Shown here: piece by piece, positions 24,729-33,634 of the stretch
How positions within the stretch are numbered: the first letter of the stretch is position 1
Layout: every line of letters begins with the position of its first letter
NCBI RefSeq assembly: GCF_017254915.1
Contig: NZ_JAFKCT010000018.1
Coordinates: 1-44,284, forward strand
Direction of reading: 5' to 3'
DNA: 44,284 nt
DNA from: Algoriphagus oliviformis
Lineage (GTDB): Bacteria > Bacteroidota > Bacteroidia > Cytophagales > Cyclobacteriaceae
Notes under the pieces: generated by a model
What the model saw: the letters and a program-made list of their open reading frames with translations, nothing else
Told to the model about the DNA's origin: nothing
Database searches by the model: none
Made by a program: the position numbers and the translations under genes

Positions 24729-26948
24729 CTACTCGATGACGCCGAAATACCTTCCCATCCAGTAGGGGAGGAGCCAGATGTCCCCAGGGCTATATTCTAC
24801 TTTTCCGCCGTTGCCGCCGTCAAGCGAGAAGCGGTTGGCATTGTGGCGTGCGATGCGTGCCTCGCTGGGGGAAATTACTTCTTTGGTCGTTTGGTTGCGG
24901 AAGTTGGGCTCCAGCAGCTCGATGTCCTTTCGGTGGCTGTTTTTCACATTCCAACTGATCAGGTCGATGGGGTGCTCTTCGAGAAACCAGACCGCTTCCT
25001 CCAGGTCGAAGTTTTCCGGTTGCACCATGGCTGTGAAGATATTCCATAGCCCCTCCTTTTCCGGTCTTTCTGCTTCCCAGTGGTCGACGATGCTTTCCTT
25101 GTATTTTGCCTTCAGCTCTTCGTCAAAGGCATAGCGATACAGGCCCCAATAGCCTACAAAGTACATCTCGTCGTCGGAGTGGTTCCAGCCGTCGGAGAGC
25201 ATCTTGGCCCAGTCGTCGCTGCCGTCTCCGGAGCGGCCGATGCCCGACATGGGACGCATCATGTTTTCCAGATAGCCATACTTGTCCATCAGTTCATAGG
25301 CCTTTTCCTTGTACATCTCCTTGCCGGTGAAGTGATAGGCCGTCTGGAGCATGCCGGTGATGTTGGAGGAATTGAGCTTGCGGTCGCCCACGCTGATGGG
25401 GAAGCTGTTCACATAGTCGGGATTCCATTTGCCCCAAAGTGTTGGCTTTCCGTCAAAATCGATCAGGTACATGTCATTTTTCACGACATGGGTCATGAGC
25501 GCATCGAGCAGCTCGATGGATTTGGCCTTGACCCAAGGATCGTCCACGACCTCCGCCAGCACTCCAAATACAAAGACGTGGCCGATGGCTTCATCCGATG
25601 AGGTGGTGGATTTCCAATCCCACTCCGGGTCGGAAGCGTGCTGCCAGCGCTCTGGGTCAGACAGCTGCTCGATGTAGCCGCTGCGCTCAAAGGAGCGGGA
25701 GGGGAAGCCTTCCACGGGATTTACCGTGTAGAGGCGCTCCATGGCCAGGAGGGATTCCTTGCAGTTTTGTAGGGCTTCGGGAGATTTGGTGACCGCATAG
25801 CGGAAAGCTTCCCCAGCCAGGTACATGGTGGTCCAGAGTCCGTCGTTGTCCGAGTCGGTGAGCAGGGCACTGCCCAGGTTGCCCGGCTCCAGGAGATCGA
25901 CGGAAGAATTGAACCCGTGGCGGATGTGGCGCTCACGCATCTGCTTGTCCAGGATGGCGGCCTTTTGCTCCAGGGTCATTTCCTCAAAAACAATCGTGCC
26001 TAGCCCCTTATCCGTCAGCACATGGGTTTGGTTGCCTTGGACGATGAGGTCTTTGACCAAGTCTCCGGGCAGCCAGCGCTGGCCATAGTAGTAGCTGAAG
26101 GCGCCTGAGGCATCTCTCTTAAACGCACCCAAACTGGTGCCAAACCAAAGGTCAGCGCCATCGCTTTGTACCGTGGTGATCTCCGTCCAAGGGAGCTTCT
26201 GGTCCAGTGCGCTTTTCTTTTTCCCTTGGATGTCGTAGGTGAAGTAGCCGTTTTTGGTGCCGACGACCAACTGGTTTTTGGCTGGGTGAAAAGCCAAGGC
26301 AGTCAGCTGCGCTCCGTCCAGCACTTTGCTGGGGGTTTTGCCGTCGGGGGAAAGGGAGTAGACCGCTTTTTCTGCCAAGATCCAAAACTGGTTTTGGGCC
26401 TCGTCATAGACGATATCCAAAACCTCCGACCCCGCAGGCAGCTCCAGCGATTGGGGAGCTTTGCCTTTTTGGAGCACTTGGAGTTTGTTTTTGGCGGCTG
26501 CCAAAAAAGTAAAGTCTTTCCCACCGGCAAAGGCAGTCGGTGCGACGAGGGTATGGGGAAGGTAGACCACCCCAGCCCAGGCGTTGCTGAACAAGGCCTC
26601 GTCGTCCAGGTACACCAGCTGGTCTTGGTAGCGGTCTATGGCCAGGACTTTCTTGTCCTTCATCGGCAGGTAGGTTTGGTCTGCCACCAGCTTTCCGTCC
26701 AGCTGAAACTGGCCTCCATAGGGTTTCAGCAGTCGGTTTCCTTCCAAAATCTGCACGACGCCGTTTCGGTCGCTGGCTAGGCTAAACTGGTGGACGGAGC
26801 TCAGGTTTGCGGTGTTTTTCACCGCGTAGTCCTGCAAAAAGGCCCGGTCCTGGTGAACCTGCTTGCTCGGGGCGGCATTCTGCGCCGAGGCTTGCATCCC
26901 GACATGGGTTGCCAAAGCCAAGGCCAGCATCAGTGGTTTTTTCTTCAT
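24729..26948 (-). CDS. Secreted protein with N-terminal propeller and C-terminal alpha/alpha-barrel-like domain
   Basis: 739 residues. A Sec signal peptide ends at ...HVGMQASAQ (about residue 23). Residues about 50-335 have repeated propeller-like strands (VLDIVYDEAQNQFWILAEKAVYSL, LTALAFHPAKNQLVVGTKNGYF, DLWFGTSLGAFKRD). From about 340 on, the helical stretches (GFNSSVDLLEPGNLGSALL, DNDGLWTTMYLAGEAFRYAV, SSDEAIGHVFVFGVLAEVV) suggest an alpha/alpha toroid as in GH88/GH105-like or lyase domains. No specific glycoside hydrolase family is certain. The gene begins 1 bp beyond the stop of the BNR gene upstream, so the two are co-transcribed. It is probably a periplasmic or surface carbohydrate-active protein. 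Confidence 0.8.
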   Translation of the reverse strand: MKKKPLMLALALATHVGMQASAQNAAPSKQVHQDRAFLQDYAVKNTANLSSVHQFSLASDRNGVVQILEGNRLLKPYGGQFQLDGKLVADQTYLPMKDKKVLAIDRYQDQLVYLDDEALFSNAWAGVVYLPHTLVAPTAFAGGKDFTFLAAAKNKLQVLQKGKAPQSLELPAGSEVLDIVYDEAQNQFWILAEKAVYSLSPDGKTPSKVLDGAQLTALAFHPAKNQLVVGTKNGYFTYDIQGKKKSALDQKLPWTEITTVQSDGADLWFGTSLGAFKRDASGAFSYYYGQRWLPGDLVKDLIVQGNQTHVLTDKGLGTIVFEEMTLEQKAAILDKQMRERHIRHGFNSSVDLLEPGNLGSALLTDSDNDGLWTTMYLAGEAFRYAVTKSPEALQNCKESLLAMERLYTVNPVEGFPSRSFERSGYIEQLSDPERWQHASDPEWDWKSTTSSDEAIGHVFVFGVLAEVVDDPWVKAKSIELLDALMTHVVKNDMYLIDFDGKPTLWGKWNPDYVNSFPISVGDRKLNSSNITGMLQTAYHFTGKEMYKEKAYELMDKYGYLENMMRPMSGIGRSGDGSDDWAKMLSDGWNHSDDEMYFVGYWGLYRYAFDEELKAKYKESIVDHWEAERPEKEGLWNIFTAMVQPENFDLEEAVWFLEEHPIDLISWNVKNSHRKDIELLEPNFRNQTTKEVISPSEARIARHNANRFSLDGGNGGKVEYSPGDIWLLPYWMGRYFGVIE

Positions 26949-26949
26949 C

Positions 26950-28143
26950 TTACTTTAGGGATTCAGGATTGATACGCTTATATACAATGGTTTTGCCGCC
27001 GGGCTGATGGGCGGAATAGGTGAGGTGGATCGTGCCAGTGCTGTCTTGGATCAGGGAAGGGTAGGAGAATCCGCCTTTTTTGCCGAGGTCATGCTCCAGG
27101 TAAAGGGGCTGGCTGGACCAGTTTTCCCCCTCGTCGGAAGAGACCCAAAGGGCCAGCTGGTAGCGTCCGTCATGGATGTCATTGCCAACGAGGATCCATC
27201 GGCCGTCCGCCAGCTTCAGCAGCTCCACACTCGCGGTGTTGGGCAGCTGGGTCTTGGTGGCCGCAGACCAGGACTGTCCTCCGTCGGTAGAGAGGCTTTT
27301 TTGGATAAAATTCGGCCCATCTCCAGAGTCGCGGAGCATGGCCACGATGTCGCCGTTCTCACGCTGGGCCAAGGCTGGCTGGATAGGCCCTCTCCCCACC
27401 AAGGGGAGGCTGGGTCTCCAGGTTTCCCCATCATCCTCTGAGATGGCCATCAGGGAGAGGTTGAACCCGTCCGAGTACAGCGGGAGGATGATCTTTTCTC
27501 CCAAGACCAAAGGCTTGATCCGCGTCATCCAGCCGATACTGCGGTATTTGGAGTTTTTGGATGCCTCGACGGTGAGCTTGTCATAGTCGGGCGCATAGGC
27601 CGACCAGCCGTGATGGGTGTCGGGAAGTTCTTTCAGCTTGGCCTGTACCTCGGTGACGAATTCTTCCCCGGGCTTCAGGAGGATGTTGTCCTGCCAGTTC
27701 CAGATCGGCGCTCCGGCTTGGTTGAAGTTTTTGCTTTTGCGGGTGCGCAGGATAGAGTGCTCCCATTGGTTGCCCAGGACGGCGATCCAAGCCAGGGTGA
27801 GTTCGTTTTTCGAGTTGAGGAACAGGACGGGGTTGCAGTCAGGGATGCCCGGTGTGTCGGCCATCAGGAAGGAGGACGACCAGCTATCGGAGCCTTTTGC
27901 CTTTCTCGCTCCCAAAATCCGCACGTCATCGGCAGTCCGCTCTCCAGAACCCTGAAACCAAGCCGCCAGCAGGTCACCGTTTGGCAAGGCGACGATGCTG
28001 CTGCCATGTGCGTGCTCTGCCTGTGGAGCGAATATTTCCTGGCTGACTTCGGTTTGAACGATAGTCTGAGCCGCGAGTTTTCCGCCTGAAGGCAGCAGCA
28101 AAGAGGTAAACAACAGGGAGATGAGTAGGTTTTCGAGCTTCAT
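26950..28143 (-). CDS. Secreted BNR/Asp-box (sialidase-like) protein
   Basis: 397 residues with signal peptide (about 1-25, ...GGKLAAQ). It is a six-bladed BNR_2-type propeller: Asp boxes SEDDGETW, STDGGQSW and SSDEGENW are visible, with AHGSSIVALPNGDLLAAWFQG in the first blade. The RIP arginine motif of true sialidases is absent; the equivalent region reads HAHGSSIV. Sialidase activity should therefore not be assumed, and other glycosidases with this fold (for example acting on uronates or rhamnose) are possible. It is followed 1 bp later by the propeller/barrel gene. It resembles the BNR lipoprotein at 28256-29362 (shared H-A/G-S and AWF.G...DDV.I), so the pair are probably paralogues. Confidence 0.88.
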   Translation of the reverse strand: MKLENLLISLLFTSLLLPSGGKLAAQTIVQTEVSQEIFAPQAEHAHGSSIVALPNGDLLAAWFQGSGERTADDVRILGARKAKGSDSWSSSFLMADTPGIPDCNPVLFLNSKNELTLAWIAVLGNQWEHSILRTRKSKNFNQAGAPIWNWQDNILLKPGEEFVTEVQAKLKELPDTHHGWSAYAPDYDKLTVEASKNSKYRSIGWMTRIKPLVLGEKIILPLYSDGFNLSLMAISEDDGETWRPSLPLVGRGPIQPALAQRENGDIVAMLRDSGDGPNFIQKSLSTDGGQSWSAATKTQLPNTASVELLKLADGRWILVGNDIHDGRYQLALWVSSDEGENWSSQPLYLEHDLGKKGGFSYPSLIQDSTGTIHLTYSAHQPGGKTIVYKRINPESLK

Positions 28144-28165
28144 CTTTAGAATTTATTTTTGAAAG

Positions 28166-28215
28166 AAATCCCCCTAACCCCCTTTTGTCCCGATAGCTAT
28201 CGGGAGGGGGAATTT
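28166..28215. repeat. Dispersed CCCCCTAACCCCC element, copy with inserted CCCGATAGCTATCGGG palindrome
   Basis: AATCCCCCTAACCCCCTTTT is followed by a 16-base perfect palindrome CCCGATAGCTATCGGG (about 28189-28204) and then the complementary arm AGGGGGAATTT. The whole element can fold as one long hairpin between two co-directional BNR genes (minus strand) and could act as a terminator or mRNA stabiliser. Confidence 0.75.
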
Positions 28216-28255
28216 GGGAATTGCCAGATTAATGCGTTGCTGCGGCGGGGATGGG

Positions 28256-29362
28256 CTACAATCCTTCCACCTTGAATTTCCAGAAGGCGACTTTCTGCCT
28301 GTTCCAGGTGTAGGTCATGACCAGGTTTTCCCCGTCGAAAATGATGCTGGGGTAGGAAAACTCCGTTTCTGGGTCTTCGCCTTTTTCGATGGTTTGGTCG
28401 AGCGCCCAGGTCTGGCCGTTGTCCAGGGAGATGGCCAGGTTGATGGGGTTTCTATCGCCCCAGTTGCCGGAGACGGGATTGTAGAGGAGGGCGATTTTTT
28501 CGCCGCCCAGATGGGCTACTTCGATGGCGCTGTTGTTGTTTGGCAGCTCGGTGAGGTAGATGGGGCTCCAGGTCTTGCCGTAATCCTTGGAGTCGCTGCG
28601 GGCGATTTTGCCTCCGGAGGTACGGAGCAGAATGTGGACGTTGCCGGGGGACGATTCCCAGGCCGTGGGCTGGATCACGCCCTCTTCTGGGATGAGTGTG
28701 CGGTCCAGCTCGATGAAAGGCGTGGCTTCCCAGGTTTTGCCTCCGTCGGTGCTGCGATCTAGGAAAGCATTCCAAACCTTGTTTTTCTCATTGGAGGCAG
28801 GGGCCAGCCAGGTGCCGTCGGAGAGCACGGTGATGTGGTTTCGCACGGGGCCTCTTCCGCCCCGGTCGCCCGGCACGAGCTCGGTAGGCTCAGTCCAGGT
28901 TTTGCCCTTGTCCTCGGAGGTTTGCACCCAAGTCTCCCAGTCGTCGATTTCCTTTCCTACCTTGAAATAGAGGTACAGCTTGCCGTCAGGGGCATCGAAG
29001 AGCACGGGGTTCCAGTGCGGTTCGTGGCGGATTTTGGCCACCTTCTGGGGCACTTCCCAAGTGTCGCCATCGCCTCGGGCCATCCAGATGCTCACGTCAT
29101 CGTGCTTTTCATGCGTGCCGCCAAACCAAGCCACGAGGTATTCGCTCGGCCCCACCGCCACGACGGTGGAGGCATGTCCCTGCGCAAACTCGGGGTGGCT
29201 GTCAAAGATCTTGCTGGAGCTGATCTGGGTCAGTTTCAGCGAATCGGAAGTGGATTCGGTATTTTCTCCTGTGCTTTCGGACTTGCCGCAGCGTACAAAA
29301 AGTAGTGAAATCGCCAGCACGTAGGCGGCAAAGCTGAGCAGGCGGAAGGTAAAACGGTTCAT
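28256..29362 (-). CDS. BNR/Asp-box (sialidase-like) lipoprotein
   Basis: 368 residues. The signal segment LAISLLFVRCGKSEST points to lipid attachment at Cys26, so it is membrane-anchored, probably on the outer membrane. Four Asp boxes are visible (SEDKGKTW, STDGGKTW, SKDYGKTW, SLDNGQTW). The first blade, GHASTVVAVGPSEYLVAWFGG, matches that of its downstream neighbour and again lacks the sialidase RIP motif. The catalytic type is thus uncertain within the BNR_2 group. It leads the minus-strand group, with 112 bp to the next gene that includes a palindromic element, and diverges from the MFS transporter gene. It probably belongs to the same sugar utilisation locus. Confidence 0.88.
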   Translation of the reverse strand: MNRFTFRLLSFAAYVLAISLLFVRCGKSESTGENTESTSDSLKLTQISSSKIFDSHPEFAQGHASTVVAVGPSEYLVAWFGGTHEKHDDVSIWMARGDGDTWEVPQKVAKIRHEPHWNPVLFDAPDGKLYLYFKVGKEIDDWETWVQTSEDKGKTWTEPTELVPGDRGGRGPVRNHITVLSDGTWLAPASNEKNKVWNAFLDRSTDGGKTWEATPFIELDRTLIPEEGVIQPTAWESSPGNVHILLRTSGGKIARSDSKDYGKTWSPIYLTELPNNNSAIEVAHLGGEKIALLYNPVSGNWGDRNPINLAISLDNGQTWALDQTIEKGEDPETEFSYPSIIFDGENLVMTYTWNRQKVAFWKFKVEGL

Positions 29363-29676
29363 TCGTTTCTATTTTTGGTTTAAATACTAGTGGAGGCCCA
29401 ATTAGGACTAATCCACTCACATAAAAATGGATTTTGGCCAAAAAAATATTTCGTGCTTGACTAGGATTAATTAATATAATCGGGTCATTATTGGATGTTC
29501 AAAATACGATTATCTGCTACTTTCCCGGGAGAATGGGTTTAGTCCCGGAGGCTGCGGACGGTCGTGAGAAGCCAGCACCCATAGCCTGCGGCCCCACCTA
29601 GCCAAGCAGTGCCGACCGGCTGGCATCGCTGATGTAAACCCGTAACCAAGCCCTGAAAAACGATCTTTCCTCGCCC
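29363..29676. promoter_or_regulatory. Divergent control region of the sugar locus with candidate operator half-sites
   Basis: 314 bp between the BNR lipoprotein and the MFS gene. ATTAGGACTAATCCAC at 29401-29416 and ACTAGGATTAATTAAT at 29460-29475 share a GGA(C/T)TAAT-like core about 59 bp apart, and ATTAATTAAT is itself a palindrome. They are candidate sites for the XylR-like regulator encoded two genes on. No standard promoter box was clear. Support is pattern only. Confidence 0.35.
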
Positions 29677-30927
29677 ATGAAGAAAAGAACCTCCCTGCTG
29701 CTGTTGATTTTCCTGATCTTCTTTGTGATCTCGCTCATGTCCAATATCCTCGGGCCGATCATTCCGGATATCATCCAGAGCTTTTCCCTGAGTCTTTCCC
29801 TGGCCGGCTTTCTGCCTTTTTCCTTTTTTGTAGCCTATGGGGTGATGTCCCTGCCTTCGGGACTTTTGGTGGAAAAATACCGGGAAAAACCCGTTCTCCT
29901 GCTGGCTTTTGCGCTTGCCGCACTGGGAGCCCTGGTCTTTGCCTTCAATCCCCAATTCAGCTTTGCGCTGATCTCCCTATTCGTCATCGGCCTGGGCATG
30001 GCCATGCTGCAGGTCGTGATCAACCCCCTGCTGCGCGTGGCGGGAGGGGAGGAGAATTTCGCCTTCAATTCGGTGCTGGGGCAGCTGGCCTTTGGCGCGG
30101 CTTCCTTCTTTAGCCCCTGGCTCTACAGCTATCTGGTGCAAAACCTCCATACCGGCCAGGAAGCGTTCCATTTTCAGCTTTTGGAAAAACTCGTGCCCGC
30201 CGACCTTTCCTGGGTGTCGGTGTACTATCTCTTTGCCTTGATCGCGATCCTGATGCTCTTGCTGATCAGGGGGGTGAGATTCCCCAAGGTGGAGCTCAAG
30301 GAAGACGAAAAAGTGGATCTGGGCCAGTCTCTGAAAGCCCTGCTGGGGCAGCGCAAGGTTTGGCTGTTTTTCATCGGTGTATTCTGCTATGTGGGCTCTG
30401 AGCAGGGCATCGCCAACTGGGTCAGCAAATTTCTCCAAGAGTACCATGGGGCGGATCCCGCGACCGTCGGGGCGCAGGTGATCTCCTATTTCTGGGGTCT
30501 GCTCACGGTAGGCTGCCTGCTGGGACTGCTCTTGCTCAAGCTTATGGACAGCAAGCATGTGCTGATGCTCTTCACGCTGGGGGCGATCATTGCCTTGGTG
30601 ACCGGGCTCAGTGCCGAGGGCAAGCTGGTCTTGATCGCTTTTGCGATGTGCGGTTTTTGCCTCTCGGTGATGTGGTCCATCATCATCTCCTTGGCGCTCA
30701 ACTCGGTCGCCATCGCCCACGGCACCTTTGCTGGGCTGCTGTGCAGTGGGATCATCGGAGGGGCGGTCGTGCCGCTGGTGATCGGTGCCCTCGCGGATGT
30801 GATGGGGCTGAAGCTGGCGATGTTTTTCCTGCTGATTCCTTTGGGGTACATCTTTTCCATCGGGATCTGGGCCAAGCCGTTGGTGTCCAACGCGCGTGTG
30901 GGATCCATGAAAGAACTTTTCTCCTAA
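29677..30927 (+). CDS. FucP-type sugar MFS transporter
   Basis: 416 residues, about 12 membrane helices. The first helices (LLLLIFLIFFVISLMSNILG and LSLSLAGFLPFSFFVAYGVM) and the following SLPSGLLVEKYREKPVLLL loop match the FHS/FucP group, which carries fucose, glucose, galactose or related sugars with protons across the inner membrane. The second half is opened by RKVWLFFIGVFCYVGSEQGI, with the family's typical E-x-G-x-x-x-W (EQGIANWV). The stop codon lies 6 bp before the XylR-like regulator, so the two form an operon. It diverges from the BNR genes, suggesting that it imports the sugar released by them. Substrate unknown. Confidence 0.9.
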   Translation: MKKRTSLLLLIFLIFFVISLMSNILGPIIPDIIQSFSLSLSLAGFLPFSFFVAYGVMSLPSGLLVEKYREKPVLLLAFALAALGALVFAFNPQFSFALISLFVIGLGMAMLQVVINPLLRVAGGEENFAFNSVLGQLAFGAASFFSPWLYSYLVQNLHTGQEAFHFQLLEKLVPADLSWVSVYYLFALIAILMLLLIRGVRFPKVELKEDEKVDLGQSLKALLGQRKVWLFFIGVFCYVGSEQGIANWVSKFLQEYHGADPATVGAQVISYFWGLLTVGCLLGLLLLKLMDSKHVLMLFTLGAIIALVTGLSAEGKLVLIAFAMCGFCLSVMWSIIISLALNSVAIAHGTFAGLLCSGIIGGAVVPLVIGALADVMGLKLAMFFLLIPLGYIFSIGIWAKPLVSNARVGSMKELFS

Positions 30928-30933
30928 GCCCTC

Positions 30934-32109
30934 ATGTACAAGGTCATCCTACTATTGGACTTCGGAGAGGAATACAGCAAGGCCCTGCTGAAGGGCATCA
31001 GCAAGTATTCTTCGGAAAACGGCAACTGGAGCTTTTGCCGCATGCCGCTCTACTACCGGGAGACGATGGGAGTGAAGGGCATACTCGAGTGGGCCAAGGA
31101 GTGGAAGGCCAACGGCATCATCGGCCAGCTCTATAACGAGATGGAGACGGGCTTTTACGAGTCGCCTCTTCCCATCATCGCACAGGATTTCAAGGAGCGT
31201 TTTAAAAAGATACCCAACATCACCGGGCTGTACCGGCAGACCGGCAGGATGGGCGCGGAGTATTTTTTGAAAAAAGGCTACCAAAACTTTGCTTTCTACG
31301 GCTTCAACAACATCGTCTGGTCCCGGGAGCGGGCCGAGGGATTTGAGACGGCGGTCAACAAAGCCGGCTATCAGGTGCACTACTTTGAGCACAAAAAGGC
31401 CCGATCCACGGATATCTGGTACTACAAGAGCAAGTCCCTGAGCAAATGGTTGAAGAGCCTCCCCAAGCCCGTGGCACTGATGGCCTGCGACGACAACCAG
31501 GGCGTGCACATCACCGAAACCTGCAAGCACAACGACATCCGCGTGCCACAGGAGGTGGCCGTATTGGGTGTGGACAACGACGTGATGCTCTGCGAGCTCT
31601 CCGATCCGCCCTTGTCCAGCATAGAACTGGATATAGAAAAGGGCGGCTACGACGCGGCGAGGGCGCTGGACCTGATGATTCAGGGCAGGGTGAAGTTTTA
31701 CAGGGATATCCCGGTGTCGCCGCTGAAAGTGATCACCCGCACCTCTACCAATATCTACGCTTCATCGGATGACCACGTCGCCAACGCCTTGGATTTTATC
31801 CACCGCAATATCGAAACGAACCTGCAGGTGAGCGACATCGTCAAGGAGGTGCCCATGTCCAGGAGGTCGCTCGAAAAACGCTTTTTGGAGGTGACGGGCA
31901 TGCCGGTGTACAAGTACATTTCCAATCTGAGGATAGAAAAGATGGCCGAGAAGCTGATCAGCTCCGACCAGACGATCTTTGAGATCGCGCTGGATATGGG
32001 CCTGCAGGACAGCAAAAACATCGCCCGGCAATTCCGCCAAGTGATGGGCTACACGCCGGTGGACTACCGGAGGGTTTTTGGGGAAAAGAAGAATGCAGCG
32101 ATAAAGTAG
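30934..32109 (+). CDS. XylR-type regulator: periplasmic-binding-like sensor plus AraC DNA-binding domain
   Basis: 391 residues. Residues about 3-265 are a LacI/periplasmic-binding-protein-like sensor (VILLLDFGEEYSKALLKGIS, YFLKKGYQNFAFYG, VALMACDDNQGVHI, EVAVLGVDNDVMLCELSDPP), like E. coli XylR and its Bacteroidota relatives. The C-terminal ~105 residues carry the AraC helix-turn-helix pair: VSDIVKEVPMSRRSLEKRFL and IFEIALDMGLQDSKNIARQF, ending in GYTPVDYRR. It therefore probably senses a cytoplasmic sugar and controls the neighbouring transporter and secreted enzymes. It follows the MFS gene at 6 bp. Xylose itself is not implied. Confidence 0.92.
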   Translation: MYKVILLLDFGEEYSKALLKGISKYSSENGNWSFCRMPLYYRETMGVKGILEWAKEWKANGIIGQLYNEMETGFYESPLPIIAQDFKERFKKIPNITGLYRQTGRMGAEYFLKKGYQNFAFYGFNNIVWSRERAEGFETAVNKAGYQVHYFEHKKARSTDIWYYKSKSLSKWLKSLPKPVALMACDDNQGVHITETCKHNDIRVPQEVAVLGVDNDVMLCELSDPPLSSIELDIEKGGYDAARALDLMIQGRVKFYRDIPVSPLKVITRTSTNIYASSDDHVANALDFIHRNIETNLQVSDIVKEVPMSRRSLEKRFLEVTGMPVYKYISNLRIEKMAEKLISSDQTIFEIALDMGLQDSKNIARQFRQVMGYTPVDYRRVFGEKKNAAIK

Positions 32110-32228
32110 GTTGATTTGAAGTTCGAGATTTGAAATTTGAGGAGTCCATCTTGACCTTGAAGGGTGTACTTTCTAGCTCGCCGATGGCCGAAAAAAAATG
32201 AAGGGAGACAGATTTTTTATCAAGCTAA

Positions 32229-33248
32229 ATGAGTTATAGTAAGAAGGGTTCTCTGTCAGGTAGAGTACGAAGGCCTGAGCCATTTGAAATTTTTGTAGGT
32301 CTCGTGATTGTTGCGCTGATTGCCTATCTGGCCTATCGTGTCTATATGGCGAGCAGGCTGTTGATTCCGATCAGCGTACTTGCGATTGTAGCTGGAGTGG
32401 TCTTTGAAGGGCGAAGACTGTCGGATAAGTGGTCGACTTTCCTACTGAAAGTTTTGGGTGCTTTCGTGTTAAGCTTCTTTGCGTTTCTCCCCTTCAAAAA
32501 CGAGAGAGGCTATAATCTTGACAACCACATCGAAATATTCCCCTATTACTTTATCCTGATGTTCGCGATCGCTTCAATAGTCGTTCACGGAGACAAGGTG
32601 GTGGCCAAGCTGTCGGAAGGGGTCACGCTGCTCCAATCCATTGCAGTGATCTATTGGGTGATCGACTATGGGTTTTTCAACGTCAACAGCGTGCTGTTGA
32701 AAGTGGTGATGGTCGTTGGGTTGTTGTTTTCGGTTTACTCTGTTTTTCATGCCTTTACCCATACTGTTTTGACCCGGACGAGCCGGCTGACTCTGAGTAT
32801 CTGGAGTTCGGTGATCATGATGGTTTTTGCGGTTGACAACGTTTTTAGGGTATTCCAAAACGAGCAGATCGAACGTGCCGCCAATATGACGGAGGGAATA
32901 TTTGTCGGCCTTCAATTTTTTCTCCTGGGCGTTTCCGCTATTTACTTTATCCAAAATTTCCTCATGCTGGCAGGATTTCTTCCGGGCAGAGGTACCTTTT
33001 TCAACAAGCAGTATTTCAGAGAACTGGCCAATCTAAAAAAGGAGCATATCAAAAGGTACTCGGATAGACAGGTGCAAATCCACCATTCCCTCTTTTGTTT
33101 GCTGTTTGTGGGGGTCATTTTTTTCTTGAACCACTATTACCAATTCGTTCCCAGGCACATGGCGATTTGGTTGGTGTTCTTTTTCTTTCCCCTCGTGTTG
33201 AGTGTTTTTGATTTGCTGACTAGGGTGAGGAGACCGATGTATCGGTAG
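32229..33248 (+). CDS. Polytopic membrane protein of unknown function
   Basis: 339 residues, about nine membrane helices: IFVGLVIVALIAYLAYRVYM, LLIPISVLAIVAGVVF, LLKVLGAFVLSFFAFLPF, IFPYYFILMFAIASIVVH, LLQSIAVIYWVIDYGFF, VVMVVGLLFSVYSVFHAF, LSIWSSVIMMVFAVDNVF, a long GLQFFLLGVSAIYFIQNFL segment and two at the C-terminus (LFCLLFVGVIFFLNHYY, WLVFFFFPLVLSVFDLL). The N-terminal 18 residues are basic and cytoplasmic. I recognise no family. It stands between the regulator and the SusC region, 119 bp after the regulator, and its base composition is a little less GC-rich than its neighbours. A link to the sugar locus is uncertain. Confidence 0.8.
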   Translation: MSYSKKGSLSGRVRRPEPFEIFVGLVIVALIAYLAYRVYMASRLLIPISVLAIVAGVVFEGRRLSDKWSTFLLKVLGAFVLSFFAFLPFKNERGYNLDNHIEIFPYYFILMFAIASIVVHGDKVVAKLSEGVTLLQSIAVIYWVIDYGFFNVNSVLLKVVMVVGLLFSVYSVFHAFTHTVLTRTSRLTLSIWSSVIMMVFAVDNVFRVFQNEQIERAANMTEGIFVGLQFFLLGVSAIYFIQNFLMLAGFLPGRGTFFNKQYFRELANLKKEHIKRYSDRQVQIHHSLFCLLFVGVIFFLNHYYQFVPRHMAIWLVFFFFPLVLSVFDLLTRVRRPMYR

Positions 33249-33265
33249 GGATCAGCTGTGATCCC
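33248..33265 (+). terminator. Hairpin immediately after the membrane protein stop codon
   Basis: GGGATCA / TGATCCC form a perfect 7-bp stem with loop GCTG, starting on the last base of the stop codon. There is no T-run, so it may be a weak terminator or an mRNA-end stabiliser. A second small palindrome CCGATGTATCGG overlaps the end of the gene. Confidence 0.5.
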
Positions 33266-33634
33266 GGTTTCGACTTTATAGGAGTGGGATTTTCGGTTTT
33301 TGTGTATTTCTTGGACTTTCGCTGGCAAGACCTGGGTTCACTCTTTTGTCGAAGTAGGGTCGTAGTACGTGTACCTGACCATAAAAGGAGGTCACTGTCC
33401 CACTTCCCGACCGCCGTCTTCCCAGCCTCCCGACTTCCTTCCTCCATGCCTCTTAACGATTTGATAATATCATCGTCTCTGACGGATTAAGGGGTTGGTA
33501 ATCAGGTTTTAAATGTGTCGATTGGGATTGTTTTTTGACACTTTTTGCCCGAATGCCCGCTCTGGGTCAACAAAAAAAATCGGGGACTAGTCCGTTTTTT
33601 GGCGCCCGAGGTATTACCTGTGAATGAGCAAGCT
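33266..33634. other. Intergenic region before the SusC/SusD operon
   Basis: 369 bp with no supported gene. About 33400-33447 is a degenerate pyrimidine tract (CACTTCCCGACC, TCTTCCCAGCCTCCCGACTT) like the one at 364-431. The AT-richer 33480-33550 stretch may contain the promoter of the small FecR-like/SusC/SusD unit, but no clear box was found. Confidence 0.5.

Noticed and set aside
26950..29362. Calling the two BNR proteins true sialidases
   Set aside because: Asp boxes are structural only. The RIP arginine motif and the usual catalytic context are not visible.
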